Below are positions 12,729 to 27,700 of a stretch of 64,000 bases of DNA, one piece after another. Both the position numbers and the translations under genes were made by a program. A model generated the notes under the pieces. It did not search any database, was not told the DNA's origin, and saw nothing but the letters and a program-made list of their open reading frames with translations. The stretch spans positions 127,246,739 through 127,310,738 of the forward strand of contig CM057825.1 in NCBI GenBank assembly GCA_030068075.1, written 5' to 3'. The stretch's first letter is position 1. The number at the start of each line of letters is the position of its first letter. The DNA comes from Paguma larvata. Taxonomy: Eukaryota; Chordata; Mammalia; Carnivora; Viverridae.

Positions 12729-15700
12729 GGAATTCTTCAGACTATAATACAAGAACACTACACAGTAACTCTGATCCATAGAAAGAAATAAGAGCACTAG
12801 CAAAGATTTACCTAGGTAAATATAAAAGAAATATAGACATATAAACTCTTTTCTTCTAAATTATTTAAAATACAATTGCATAAAACAAAAGTTACAAAAA
12901 TGTGTGAATGGGTTTATAATGTTTAAAAGTGTAATTTTTACTGCGATAATTGAAGAATGAAGGGAGGAGGAAAGGGAACGCTATCGGAGCAAAATTTCTG
13001 TACACTATCAGAAGTGCGTTGGTGTTCGTCTGAACTAGTGAATTTGGGATTCATACTGCTATCCTCAGAGCAACCACTGCGAAAAAAAACTTAAAACAAA
13101 AAAACCAGTAAACCTGGGATGCCTGGTGGCTCAGTTGGTTGGGCATCTGACTTCAGGTCATGATCTCACAGTTCGTGAGTTCAGATTCTTTCTCTTCCCC
13201 TCTCTCTGCCCCTTCCCCACTTGCCTTCTCTCTCTCAAAATAAATAAATAAAAACAGTACAACAAGTACAACAAGAGCAACAACAAAGGAACTTAATTGG
13301 TACAGTAAAAAAATATGTATGTTTGACATAAAGTGGCAGAAGTAGGGAAACAGGAACAAAAAGGGGATAAGACATAGAAAATAAATAGAAAAATGGCAGA
13401 TATAAATCCTAGCATATCAGTAATTACAGTAAATATGAATGGAGTAAACATTCCAATAAAAAAAGTCAGAGTTTTTTCAGACTGAAATTTTTTAACTCTC
13501 AACTTAGGTGGAGAAAAACACAAATTACCAAAACTCATAATTGCATCAAAAACAATAAAATACTTAGGAATAAATTTAAGGAAATAAGTATAAGACTTTT
13601 GCACTGAAAATTATAAAATATTGCTGAAGTAAATTTAAGTTCTAGATACTTGGAGAGATAGTCCATGTCACAGATTAAAAGCCTGAATATTGTTAGGATA
13701 GCAAGTCTCTTTAAAATTATCTATAGACTCAATGCAATTCTTATCAAAATACCACAAGACTTTTTGCAGAAATGGCAAGCCAATCCAAAATGTATATGAA
13801 AATGTAAATGACCTAGAATAACCAAAATAATTTTGAAATTCATTGTTTTTTCAAGTTATAGACTCTATGGTGAGATTACTGTAGGGATTAGTGATAGAGT
13901 GGAATTCTTGAGGAGAAACATAAAGATTTGAAATAGCCATTGTTGGAAGTTGGAAGAGAGAAAAGGAAAAAAATGTCTTTCCTCTCCAACATCAATAATA
14001 GGTGATTTATTGCATGTTGATTCACTGATCAATTTCTTTCTTTATTCTAGGTAAGGTAACAAAATATATAATGGAAAGTAGAGAGTTTCGTGAATTCTCC
14101 ATTATTGCATTTTCCATCGAGGTTGAGAAAAACAAAACTGTATTTACTATTTTGTTCAATAATGAGGCATACCATTCATCTGCGACATCACTGGCGGTGC
14201 TAGACAACATTCTTTTCATGTCACTTTCTGGTCCCAATGCTTCCATCAAAGTCTCCAACAAGCCTCAGCCTCTCCCTCTTCATGGTTCTAACGTAATGTA
14301 TGTATGATTTTCCTTTTATGGGAATTGAGCCTTAAGATAGCTCTTGCTATCTGGCCATATACTTTGAAAATAGCTACTGAAATCGTTGTTTTCTACTTAC
14401 GATTCATAATTTCTTTCATCATTTATTTCATCCTGTAGACCTACCAATGGATTACAAATAGTAATATGTTTGGCTTTTGGCTTGGCACTTGTGATCGGTA
14501 GCTTTTGCCTTCAGACAGTGACTGAGAGAACCACTAAGGCAAAGCACATCCAGTTTGTGAGTGGGGCCTCCGTACTTGCTTACTGGCTCTCTGCTCTTCT
14601 GTGGGATCTCATCTACTTCTCCATTCTTTGCTGCTTACTGCTGGTGAGTGTTACTGACGTTGCATGAAGGCTTATTGTCCTATGTCACCCACGAGAAATT
14701 CCTATTCAACTATTTGTATCCTAAAATAAAACTCATAAAGAAATTTGAAACTACTTTGGCTTCTTATGCCAGAGAATATATTGTGGAAACCTCATTATGG
14801 AAGTGTTCTCCCTCATATTTTTTCAATTGGAGAAAACATATTTCTTTGAAAAGTTTCTCTTGAATTGGCTTCCCATGTGATTGCTCAGCATTATTCCCTG
14901 GCCCAAAAACTACTCTAAACAAATAAGGGCTATTATTGGTCACTTATCCCTCACTACTCATATAGATAAGCCACTTCTCACTAATTCCCAATGCGGAGCC
15001 CTCTGGTAAAATTGAACTGCAGTACACGGTTTAGAATTGTGACTTAAGTCGGACTTCCTGTCACTATTCACCACCAGCACCCTCCCCACCTCCCACTCCA
15101 CCACTTTCATACTCCAAATTCAAGCTGGCTGAGTCTGCAAACAGAACTAGTTTTTACTCAGACACCCAATTTTAGACATTGGGGGTATGCTATGAAGAGC
15201 AAGCAAGGATGGTTATAGCATCTTTGAATGTGAAGTTTTGCTCATTAGTGAACTTTACAACTTTTAAAAATTTTAGATGGATATTTGAGGGAGAGGGAGA
15301 GGTGAAGGTAAGTAGTTGAGGTAAACAAATAGATACAGGAGTAAACGCATGGATAAAGGAGGTAACGTTCCTTTCTGTACAAGAGGTACTGGGGAAAGAG
15401 GTAGTCTACTTCAGGTTCATAAGCTAAGCATTTTTTTTTTAATGGGTAAAGTGATTTAAGTAATGAATAGTTCTGTGCTCTAATGAAGGCAGTGCTTGCC
15501 GTTTTCTAAGTGTTTTGGCTTGACTTGCACAGGGTCCATCACTTGCACTTACCTCTGCACTCTGTGTCTCAGGTAGTGTTCACATTCTGCGAAGTGGAGG
15601 CGTTTGTTACAAACTACAACTTTCTGGACACAATGATGATCCTTTTGCTGTATGGTTGGTCTGTTGTTCCTCTCATGTATCTTGGAAGCTTCCTGTTTTC

Positions 15701-18700
15701 TAGTAGTACTGCTGCCTACATCAGGCTCACCCTCTTTAACTACTTTTCAACTATTTTCAGTATCAGCATATACGTCATAAGACAATACTATGGTAAGGAC
15801 TTCACACAATTTTCCGTTTCTCCAGGAAATACATTAAATAAATGAGGATGAAAGAACTTGAGAATAAAAATAATAATTGCTAAACACTTATTTTCCAAGA
15901 ATCTGAAAACCTGTGCTTTTTGGAAATCAGCAAATATTTATCAAGTGGGCATGTTGAGAGATAGAGATTGAATGAGAGGAGGGAGAGAGGCAGTGGGGAA
16001 GAGAAAGGAAGAAAGAAAGAGAATTTAAGCCCTTTAAAGGAGCTGGACTCAGTATCGCTCTAGCCTCACAAGAGAAAGAATTAGAAGAGTAAGAGGTTAC
16101 AAGTATGCAGAATATTTATTTCCTTTGAAAGATCCCCCCCATCCCCACCTTGAGGCATGGGTCTTCAGCTTTTACCATCTTTAGCACTTTGGAGCTAGGT
16201 GGGGAAACTGGCGACCGGAAGGTCTTATGGAATAACTCTTCCCTAATTTAATGAAACATATAATCTTGAACCTCCTAAGGGGAATTTTCTTCAGGAGGAA
16301 ACAATAAAATGTGCAACAAATACAGAAAAACCTTGGTTTGTGAGCATAATTCGTTCTGGAAACATGATTGTAATCCAAAGCACTTGTACTTCAAAGTGAA
16401 TTTCAAGACCTATTGGCTCAGTTGTGATCATGTGGTGTTTGGCATCACATACTGCTTGTATTGCAAGACATTGCTCGTTTATCAAGTTAAAATTTACTAG
16501 AACTGTTTGCTCATCTTGTGGAACACTCACAGAACAAGTTACTCACAATCCAAGGTTTTACTGTATAGTCATCGTTAAAACAGTTTCCCTTCCTTTCAGG
16601 CCTGGTTTCAGCAGGATTCCAGCAGTTAGTTTTCCCATCTTCCTTCTCTGATTATGAAATTTAAAGAGAGGCAGACTCTGCTGGTGATTATCACAAATAG
16701 GATTTGTTTGTTTTTAAAACATTCCTTTTTTAAGTTCTGTATAAACATGAATTTGGAACTGTATTCATCTACTCAACCCTGCTTCGAGTGTCAGAACCCT
16801 ACTAAAAGAGGCTTCCAAATTCATTCCCAAACTTTATGCCTTGGCCTTCCACAAAATGAAACTTAGCATGTGAACCAGGGATAGCTTTTTTTATTCTTTT
16901 GCACACCTCTCCAAGGAGTAGTATCATGCCATGTGAGGGAGTGTTGAGCCCCTGAATAGTAGGCTAAAAATCAAGTAGGAGTTTAGCATTCTTGTTCATT
17001 CTCTGAAATAATGGTACTGTTGTCACTCACTTTTATATTACCTATAGATTCTACCAGTGGTCTTCCCTGTTAATTGGTCATGTTACCCATTCTGTCTCAT
17101 GTATATTTCTTTTCTAAATTTTTCCTCGGCTAGTAACTTAAAACCTTTGGACTCTTGCACCAACATCCACTTGTTTTACCTGACCCCAGGTAGAAGTGAA
17201 AGTCCTTTCTCATAGCAGACTGTCCATCCCTTCTCCCTCAATGAACCCTCTTCCCTGTAGGCAGCCAGACTATAAATTCCTCAGATTCTCCTAACAGAAG
17301 GTAAGAGTGGAGTAGTAATGTCAATCTTCATTATTATATTCATTTCTGAGACTTTATTATCTGGCCATGGCGTATTATCTTAATCCAGAGGAAGCAGCAC
17401 TACCTACCACCTGGGGCACACTAAAGTAGCAACCTTGATTTTGCTTTATCTAAAACCCAGATACTATGGGTTTTCTGATAAAATCTGTCTGCAAGAGTTA
17501 CTGGGTTTAGAAAATCCATTCCTGTGGTTGAAAAAAAAAAACTCTGATTACCATTCTGTCCCAGTTTCTTATGGTAATGTTTCCCACCTTTTTTCTAATA
17601 GTTAAGTTCTGCCACCTGACTTTTACTTTCTAGGATCCCATTATTCCCGCTGGTATCGAGGAACCAAATTCCATTGCAACAGACCATACCATGGTCTTCA
17701 CCCTACAGAAGACAGTCAGAGCTCTTCAAGATTGTATTTCTTATTTTTACCTTTTACTGAAGTATAACTTGCATAAGGAATAGTGCAGAGACCATAAATG
17801 CACAGCCTGATAAATTTTCACAAAGCAAAAACCTACTAGTGAAATATCCCTCTTCCCAGCCAAGGTTTTTCATGGGTCTAGACCAACCAGCAGCCAGCAA
17901 GTAAAGAAGTCCCTTGATTTAGTTTATACACATAATCCTCCCAGGGCACAAAATGTAATGGAGAAGGGTGGAGCCTTGCTTTGAAGGGATAAGTAGAAGA
18001 AATGTGACACAGAGGCTACTGGATTTGGTAATGAGAAATTCAGTGTAGATTTCCTTCAGAAGGATGAAGGAATGAAAATGGTGAATTGGGAGTGCCTGGG
18101 TGGCTCAGTAGGTTAAGCATCAGACTCTTGATCTAGCTCAAACCTTGATCTCAGGGTCATGAGTTCAAGCCCCACGTTGGGCCCCATGCTGGGCCACTGG
18201 GCAAGGAACCTACTTAAAAAAGAAAGAAAGAAAGTGGTGAATTACACTCCCACTTAAACAACAATAAACACGGAATTAAAAATTGTTTGTTATTTTTTTG
18301 CAAACATTTCTCTTTTGGTTTGTTTCAGGTATAGAATTTAGTGATTCATCACTTACATACAATACCCCAGTGCTCATCACAACAATCCCCTGCCCACCTC
18401 CCCTCCAGCAACCCTGTTTGTTCTCTATAGTTAAAATTCTGTTTCTTTGTTTGCCTCTATCTTCCCCCCACCCATATTCATTTGTTTTGTTTCTTAAATT
18501 CCACACAGGAGTGAAATCATAGGGTGTTTGTCTTTCTCTGACTGACTTATTTCACTTAGCATAATACTCTCTAGCTCCATCCATGTTGTTGGAAATAGCA
18601 AATTTTCATTCTTTTTTTTTTAAGTTTATTTATTTTGAGAGAGACAGAGCAAGCAAGGGAGGAGCCGAGAAAGATGGAGAAAGAAATCCCAAGCAGGTTC

Positions 18701-21700
18701 CACACTGTCAGCACAGAGCCAGTGTGGGGCTTGAACTCACAAACTGTGAGATCATGACCTGAGCCCAAACCAAGAGTCAGACGCTTAACCGACTGAGCCA
18801 CCCAGGCACCCCAAGATTTCATTCTTTTTTGGTGAATGATATTCTGTTGTGTCTATGGGGTGGGGTATATATATATATATGTATATCATATCTTCTTTAT
18901 ACATTCATCAGTTGATGGACATTTAGGTTCTTTCCATAATTTGGCTCTTGTTGATAATACCACGATAGACACCAGGGATTAAAAACTTTAAACTTTTCAA
19001 ATACCTCATTGATCTAGCAAGAAATTTTAGAATGCAGAGACTAACAATAAAGTGGAATTTATAATCCTATGATTTTCCATTTTGTAGGCCAAATGGGGAA
19101 CAGAGAAGAGTAGAGAGACATAGGGCCAAGAGATGGGGATTTTAATAGCAGACCCACACATAAAGAGGAAAGAAAATAGATCCCAGGAAAACCCTGTTAG
19201 CAAAAGCTTCCTCTTGAACCCTGTAATTGACAAATCTATGCCACAAGCTCTCAAGGTGAACGAATTTAGTGACTTAATGACTAGTGTTTTCTCAAGGATA
19301 ATCTGTTAGATTGGTAATTCTCTGGTTTAGAAGGTGAATGGTTTAATCATTTGGGGTAAGTTTGTTGTCGTGGGGCGTTCATTATTTTCTTATGATTAAA
19401 GCTAAACTATCATCTTTTTAATCACAGAAAAGGAGTTTGCTCACTACACCAAAACCCTCATAGATAGTATCTTAATGATGCTTCCTGGTTTCAACTTTGC
19501 AATGAGTATCAGCAGATTCTTTGATGACTATGAGGTGAAAAAACGGTGTGCCAGTCAATTTCAAAATATATACATGAACTGCAGTAAACCATGTGAGTAT
19601 CTGGGGTTCCCTAAGTCCTTTAAACCAATCTATTCCTTTCTAGATGTCCACATTTAAGATTATATTGTGGAACATAAACCTGTCCTTCCTCCAATGGAGA
19701 CTGTCAGCCTTGCTATTTTGAGTGCTTTTCTGTACCAAAGTTATTTTCGCACACTGGGGGGGAAGAAAAAGAACTCTCAAGATAAGGAGAAGCCTCAAAA
19801 TACAATCCAAGACAAATTTTGTGAAGTCACCACCAGATTTAGAATGGATTACTACTACTTACCCACATGATATGTAAAATAGCTTTACACACATAAAGAT
19901 TTATTTTAAGTCTTTCCAATACCTAAAAGTTAACTATTCTTACCTCAATTTTATAAATGAGGAAACTGAACTTCTTACTTAAACTCAAAATTAAATAAGT
20001 TCTCTGGGACACTAAGCTTTAAGTGTCACACAGAAAAAGTAAGCTAAATTCACGACCAGATCAAAATCAGGAAAAAATAAAGGCATTCTAGTAAATTTTC
20101 CCTATTTTAGGCTGATTTCATATTTAAAATTGATTTTTTAATTGAGAAATAACAAGCATATTTACTGTGTGTGTGTGTGTGTGTGTAATTCATTCTGGAA
20201 TGAAATAATTTATATGTACCCGCAGAAAGAAAATTGTAATCATATTTCACTAAATCATTGCAGGTTGAAATATAATTATTAAGATCAAATGGATTATATT
20301 TTCTTGCAATCCCTGAATAAGAAAAATTACATCACCTTTTAGTTTGCATCATATTTTGACCATAAATTCCCCTCTCTACTATTTAAAATTATCTGTGTTC
20401 AGTTACTATTTACATACCATAGTCACCAGTTTTAATTAATTTATTTATTTTACTTATTAATTTTAGGAAACAGATAGTTGTGCAATCGTTACCACAAACC
20501 AATGTTAGAATATTTCCATCACTTGAAAAAAGATCCCTCAGGCCTGTTGACAGTTAGTCTTCATCACCCCAGCCAACCCAGGCATCCACAGCCTCTATAG
20601 CTTTGTTATTTCTGTATATTGCATATAAATAGAATCAACTTTTATCAACATTATTTAATTTATAATAATGTGTTTTTTCTTTTTCAAGTTTTTATTGAAA
20701 TTCTAGTTAACGTACAGTGTGATATTAGTTTCAAGAATAGAATTTAGTGATTGAACACTTCCATACAACACCTGGTGCCCATCACCACAAGTGCACTCCT
20801 AATCCCCATCACCTCTTTCACCCATGCCCCCACCCACCTCCTCTCTGGTAACCATCAGTTTGTTCTCTACAGTTAACAGTCTGTTTTATGGTTTGCTTCT
20901 CTCTCTTTGTCCCCCCCCCATATGTTAATCTGTTTTGTTTCTTAAATTCCATATATGTGTGAAATCATATGGTATTTGTCTTTCACTGACTGACTTATTT
21001 CACTTAATGTAAGACTCTCTAGCTCTTTCCACATTGTTGCAAATGGCAAGACTTCATTATTTTTTATGGTAAGTAATATTTCATTGTATATACATACCAC
21101 ATCTTTATCCATTCATCAGTTAATGGACATTTGGGCTCTTTCCATAATTTGGCTATTGTCGACAATGCTGCTATAAACATTGGAGTGCACATATCTCTTC
21201 AAATCAGTAATTTTTGTATCCTTTGCGTAAATACCTAGTAGTGCAATTGCACTGTATGTTGACTAGCTGGAATTTAAATAAAAACGCAGGGAAGGGCACC
21301 TGGGTGGCTCAGTTGGTTAAGTGTCCAACTCTTGATTTCTGCTCAGGTCATGATCTCATGGTTCGTGAGACCGAGCCCCACATCAGGTGCTGCACACACA
21401 ACACAGAGCCTGATTGGGATTCTCTCTCTCCCTCTCTCTCTATCTCTCTCTCTGCCCCTCCACCCTCTTTCTCTCTCTCTCAAAATAAATGAACATTGTT
21501 TTTGAAAGTGGGAAAAAAAAATCATTCACCATGATAAGTAGGATTTATTCCTGGGTTGCAAGGATGGTTCAATATTCAAAAATCAACCAACATGATACAC
21601 CACATTAATAAAAGAAAAGATAAGAATCATATCATCATTTCAATACATGCAGAAATGGCATTTGACAAAGTACAACATCCATTCTTGATGAAAACTCTGA

Positions 21701-24700
21701 ACAAAGTAGGATTAGAGACAGTATACCTCGACATAATAAAGGCCATATATAAAAAACCCACAGCTACTATCATTCTCAATGTGGAAAAACTGGAATTCTA
21801 GTCAGTAAAATATGATCAGGAAGAAGAGAAGGATGGTCAGCAAGAGGACAAGGATGTCCACTCTTACATTTTTATTCAACATAGTACTACAAGTCCTAGC
21901 ATCAGCAATCAGATAACAAAAAGAAATAAAAGGCATCTGAATCTGCAAAGAAGTAAAACTTTCCTTATTCGCAGATGACATGATACTCTATATAGAAAAC
22001 CCCAAAAGACCACCAGAACTTTTATATGAATTCAGTAAAGTTACAGGATACAAAATCAACATACAGAAATTTGTTTCATTTCTATACACCGATAATGAAA
22101 CAGCAGAAAGAGAAATTAAGGAATCAATCCTATTTACAATTGGGAAGAAAACAATAAGATAACTGGGCATAAACCTAATCAAAGAGGTGAAATACCTGTA
22201 CTCTGAAAGCTATAAAACACCGATGAAAGAAACTGAAAATGACACAAAGAAATGGGGAGACATTCCATGCTCATGGATTGGAAGAACAAATATTGTTAAA
22301 ATGTCCAAACTACCCAAAGCAGTCTACACATTTAATGCAACCCCTATCAAAATACCACCAGCATTTTTCACAGAACAAACAATCCTAAAATTTGTATGGA
22401 TGCAACAAAGGCTCCAAATAGTCAAAGACACCTTGGAATTGTTTTCTTAATTTTATTAAGGAGTAAACATCCTTGCCTTGTTCCCAGTCTTAAGAGGAAG
22501 GCAATCCAGTCATTCACCATTAAGTATGATTTTTAGCTGTAAGTTTTTCATAGATTCTCTATCAGTTTGAGGGAGATCCATTCTATTTCTAGTTAAGAGT
22601 TTTTGTCATGAATGGGATCAAGTGCTCTTTCTCTGTCTTTGAGTATCATATGGGGGTTTTGTGCTTTATTCTTTTAATATGGTATATTAAGTTAATTGAT
22701 TTTCTGATGTTAAACCATGTTACTTAAAAGAACTCTGATTAGTTAATCTGATTTTATTTTCCTTGCAGATAGCCTATTCCTCTGAAAACTTCTACCTTTA
22801 GAAAATTATTATCTTTTGGTGTTGTGAAATTTTACCATGAACTATCCAAGGATGGATCTCCGCCCCCAGCCCCCCGCTTAATTCTGCTTATCACTTGATG
22901 GCAATTTCAACCCAAAGTCTCTAGTCCTCATTTAGTGCTAGGAAACAATCTGTAATTTCATTTGTCACTTTTCCTCTATCTCTTCTGTTTTCTCTTTCTT
23001 GAACTCTTACTTTTTGCTGTACTTTCTATACTGATGTAATACCGAAGAAGACAGGTTCCTGGTTTCATAGGGCTTATATTCTAAGGGTTGGGACAGGTGG
23101 AAAAAAAATTAAACACAATAGTTGCATTTGGAAATAAAGCAATAACCAGGATAAATGACATAATAAGATAGAGTAATTTAGCCCACTTCTGATAGAACAT
23201 ATGTAGAGGACATCTCTGCAGAGTGGTATTGGATCTGATGACTAAAAGAATGAGATTGAACTAGCCAGTGAAGAGCTGGATGAATGATATTTCAGACTGA
23301 TGGAAGAGCAAGAACAAATGCCTCAAATTAGGGAAGGACCATATGTGTTTAAAGAACAGAATGGAGGCTTGTATGGCTGGTGTAAGATAAAAATAAAGCT
23401 GTACAACCCTTTTATTAAATACCCTGAATACTTTTTCACAAGACCACAATAGCAACATTTCATTTAAAACTTCTCCCAAGGTTTTGTCTCTTAGAGCCAC
23501 AATTTTTTCTTCTCTGGTGTATGCACCACCACCACCCAGTCATCTTTCCTTCTTACAAAAAGTGAACAAAATTTCAAGTTACCTGGTTCCCATTATTTCC
23601 TCCACTTCATTCCCCAAGTTGTTATGGATTTATACTTTTTCTGCATATCTGTAATGACATTTGAAAGGGATTTTAGGAAAGAGAAGACACAAGTGTGTGT
23701 GCTCACTGACCATTTGAAAACCAGAACTCTGAAATTTTTTAAGTAATTTATTTTCAAATTGGTTTCCATATAACACCCAGTGTTCATCCCAACAAGTGCC
23801 CTCTTTAATGCCCGTCACCCACTCTTCCCCCTTCCTCACTCCCCTCACCCTCAGTTTGTTCTTAGTCTTTGAGACTCGCTTATGTTTTGTCTCGCTCCCT
23901 CTCTGTGTCTTTATTTCCTTTCCCCTCTTCCCCTCCCCCATGGTTTTTGCTAAGTCTCTCAAAATCCACCTATGCGTGGAAACATATGGTATCTGTCTTT
24001 TTCTGACTGACTTATTTCACTTTACATAATACCCTCCAGTTCCATCCATGTTGCTACACATGACCAGATTTCATTTTTTTCTCATTGCCACGTAGTAGTC
24101 CATTGTATATAAGTACCATAACCTCTTTATCCATTCGTCAGTTGATGGGTACTTGGTCTCTTTCCATGATTTGGCTATTGTTGAAAGTACTGCTATGAAC
24201 ATTGGGGTACACGTGCCCCTATGCATCAGCACTCCTGTGTCTCTTGGGTAGATTCCTAGCAGTGCTATTGCTGGGTCATAGCTCTATTTTCATTTTTTTG
24301 GAGGAAACTCCACACCGTTTTCCAGAGTGGCTGCACTAGTTTACATTCCCACCAACAATGTAGGAGGGTGCCTGCTTCTCTACATCCCCGCCAGCATCTA
24401 TAGTTTCCTGATTTATTCATTTTAGGCACTCTAACCGGTGTGAGGTGGTATGTCAGTGTGGTTTTGATTTGTATTTCCCTGATGATGAGTGACTTTGAGC
24501 ATCATTTCATGTGTCTGTTGGCCATTTGGATGTTGTCTTTGGAGAAGTGTCTAATCCTATCTTCCACCCATTTCTTCACTGAATTATTCGTTTTTTGGGT
24601 GTGGAGTTTGGTAAGTTCTTTATAGATTTTAGATACTAGTCCTTTATCCGATATGTCATTTGCAATTATCCTTTCCCATTCCATCGGTTGTCTATTAGTT

Positions 24701-27700
24701 TTGTTGGTTGTGAAATTTTTTAAGTCACATGGAATTATTTGATTCTTGATAGAGCCAAGCTTGTGAAGTTGTCTAAACTGGTCATATTTTTCCTGGGAGA
24801 TTTTTAACAATTCTTCAGTTATTGGTCTATTCTTTCCATGGTTCAATCCACAGAATAGGTTTGGTAATTTATATTTTTCTTTAAAAATTATTTATTTTGA
24901 ACTCACAACTCTATGGTCAATTAATCTTCAACAAAGCAGTAAAGAATATCCAATGGGAAAAAGACAGTCTCTTCAACAAATGGTGCTGGGAAAACTGGAG
25001 AGCAACATGCAAAAGAATGAAACTGTACCACTTTCTTAGACCATACACAAAAGTAAATTCAAAATGGATTAAAGACGTAAATGTGAGGCCTGAAACCATA
25101 AAAATCCCAGGGAAGAACACAGGCAGTAATCTCTTTGACGTTGACCATAACAACTTCCTTCTAGATATGTCTCCTGAGGCAAGGGAAACAAAAGCAAAAG
25201 CAAACTATTGGGACTTCATCAAAATAAAAAGCTGCTGCACAGCAAAGGAAACCACAAAACTAAAAAGCAACCTATGGAATGGAAGAAGTTATCTGCAATT
25301 GACATAGCTGATAAAGGGTTAGTATCCAAAATCTATAAAGAACTTATCGAACTCAACACCCAAAAGACAAAGATTCAATTAAAAAATGAGCAGAGGACAG
25401 GAATAGACATTTTCCCAAAGAGGACATCCAGATGGCTAACAGACACATGAAAAGATGCTCATCATCACTGATCATCAGGGAATACAAATCAAAACTACAA
25501 GGAGATATCACCTCATACCTGTCAGAATGGCTAAAATGAACAACACAAGAAACAACAGATGTTGGCATCTTGTGTTGGGAAAAATGTGGAGAAAGGGGAA
25601 CCCTCTTGCACTGTTGGTGGGAATGCAAACTGATGCAGCCGCTCTGGAAAATCGTATGAAAGTTTTTCAAAAAGTTAAAAATAGAACTACCCTATGATCC
25701 AGTAAGTGCACCAGTAGGTATTTACCCCAAGAATACAAAAATACTAATCCAAAGGGATAGATACATGCACCCCAATATTTATAGCAGCATTATCTACAAT
25801 AGCCAAATTATGAAAACAGCCCAAATGTCCATCAAATGATGAATGGATAAAAAGAATGTGATATAGATATAGGTACACACCCACGCACGCGCGCGCACAC
25901 AATGGAATATTATGCATCCATAAAAAAAGAATGAAATCTTGCCATATGCAATGACATGGATGAAGCTGGGGGGTATAATGCTAAACAAAATAAGACAAGG
26001 GAAACAAATACTGTGTGATTTCACACATATGTGAAATTTAATAAACTAAACAAATGAGCAAAAGGAAAAAAGGAGAGAGGCAAACTAAGAAGCAGACTTT
26101 TAACTGTAAAGAGCAAACTGAGGGCTCCTGGAGGGGAGATGGATGGGAATGGGTTAAACAGGTGATGCAGATTAAGGAATGCCGTTGTGAGGACCACCGG
26201 GTGTTGTACAGAAGTGGGTGATTCACCATATTTTATACCTGAAACTAATGTTACACTGTATGTTAACTAACTGGAATTTTTAAAAATATTTTTTTTCTAG
26301 GGGCGCCTGGGTGGCTCAGTTAGTTAAGCGGCCGACTTCGGCTCAGGTCATGATCTCACAGTCTGTGAGTTCGAGCCCTATGTCGGGCTCTGTGCTGACG
26401 GCTCATCAGAGCCTGGAGCCTACTTCGGATTCTGTGTCTCCCTCTCTCTCTGCCCTTCCCCTGCTCACGCTCTGTCTCTATGTCTCTCAAAAATAAATAA
26501 ACGTTAAAAATTTAAAAAATATATATTTTTTTTTTCTAAAAAAAAAAAGTTACAGGGCACTTGGGTGGGTCAGTCACTTAAGCATCTGACTCTTGATTTT
26601 AGCTCAGGTCATGATCTAACTGTCTTGAGATCAAGCCCTGCCTTGGGCTCCATGCTAAGCATGGAGCCTGCTTGAGATTCACTCCCTCTCCCTTTGAACT
26701 TCCCCCAACTTACTCTGTCCCTCTGTCTAAAAAGGAAGGAAGGAAGGAAGGGAGGGAGGGAGGGAGGGAGATAAAAAAAAGTTGCTATAAAACACAATTT
26801 ATGAAAAATTATTCTGATTTCCAGACATTGACATAAAGCTGAGTATTTTTTTCTCTTCTATAATTGTAAGTCATATCTACTTTTTCCTTCCAAATATGTT
26901 ATATTTGGAGGGAGAGGTTCTCTTATTTTTTCTTACCCTTCCCTACCAAAGGCTTCTATAAATATACATCATTTTCAGGAATCAGGCTTTGTTTTTATTC
27001 TTTTTAACTCATTGTAAATTTCCGTTTTGTTAATAACAGCATTTTTAAGTTTCTTGTCCTTTTTCAAACTTCGAAGCAAATATTTGCTTCACCTTTTTAT
27101 TTTCAAAATAAAGTTTACAAAGGAATATATCTAATTAAATTGTTTATATGAAATTTAATACTTAATTTAATATTTGTTTTAAAATTTCTATTTTGTTCAT
27201 TTTTAAGATATTCTTTTATAATTTGCTCCTGCTTTTGCTTTCCTAGTGCTATTGCCTATGTTCACAGTATTTGGCAGTTATACTATATTACAAAATGAAA
27301 AAACAACCTGGAAGATGGTAGAAAATTTTTGCAAACCATATATCAGATAAGAAGTTAATGTTTAAAAAATATGAAGAATACAGTCAATAGCAAAAAGAAA
27401 CAATCTGATGTTTTACATGGGCTGAAAAACAAAATAGACATCTTTGTAAAAAGGACATCAAAATGGCCCACAAGCATATGAGAAGATGCTCAAAATCAAT
27501 AATCAGGGAAATGCAAATCAAAACCACAATGAGATATCACTCATTGAATGGCTGTTATCAAGAAGACAGAAGACAGCAAGTACTCGCAAAGATGTGGTGA
27601 CAAGGGAACCTTTATGCATTGCTGGTGGGAGTGTAAATTAAACCAACCCCAATGGAAAACAATATGGAGCTTCTTTGAAAAGCTAAAAATAGACCTACCC

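Noticed and set aside
12558..12803. Minus-strand frame with a long poly-Ile stretch
   Set aside because: Produced by the (AAT)n microsatellite.
14648..14863. Possible small gene right after exon 6
   Set aside because: Starts inside the intron donor region; no homology, no splice support.
16291..16530. Overlapping 60-80 codon frames on both strands
   Set aside because: They fall in the Tigger MITE, a non-coding transposon derivative.
24440..24625. Membrane-protein-like frame on the + strand
   Set aside because: Complement of the L1 ORF2 C-terminus; hydrophobic residues arise from reading the A-rich strand in reverse. The same frame recurs at 31542, 44248 and 55774.
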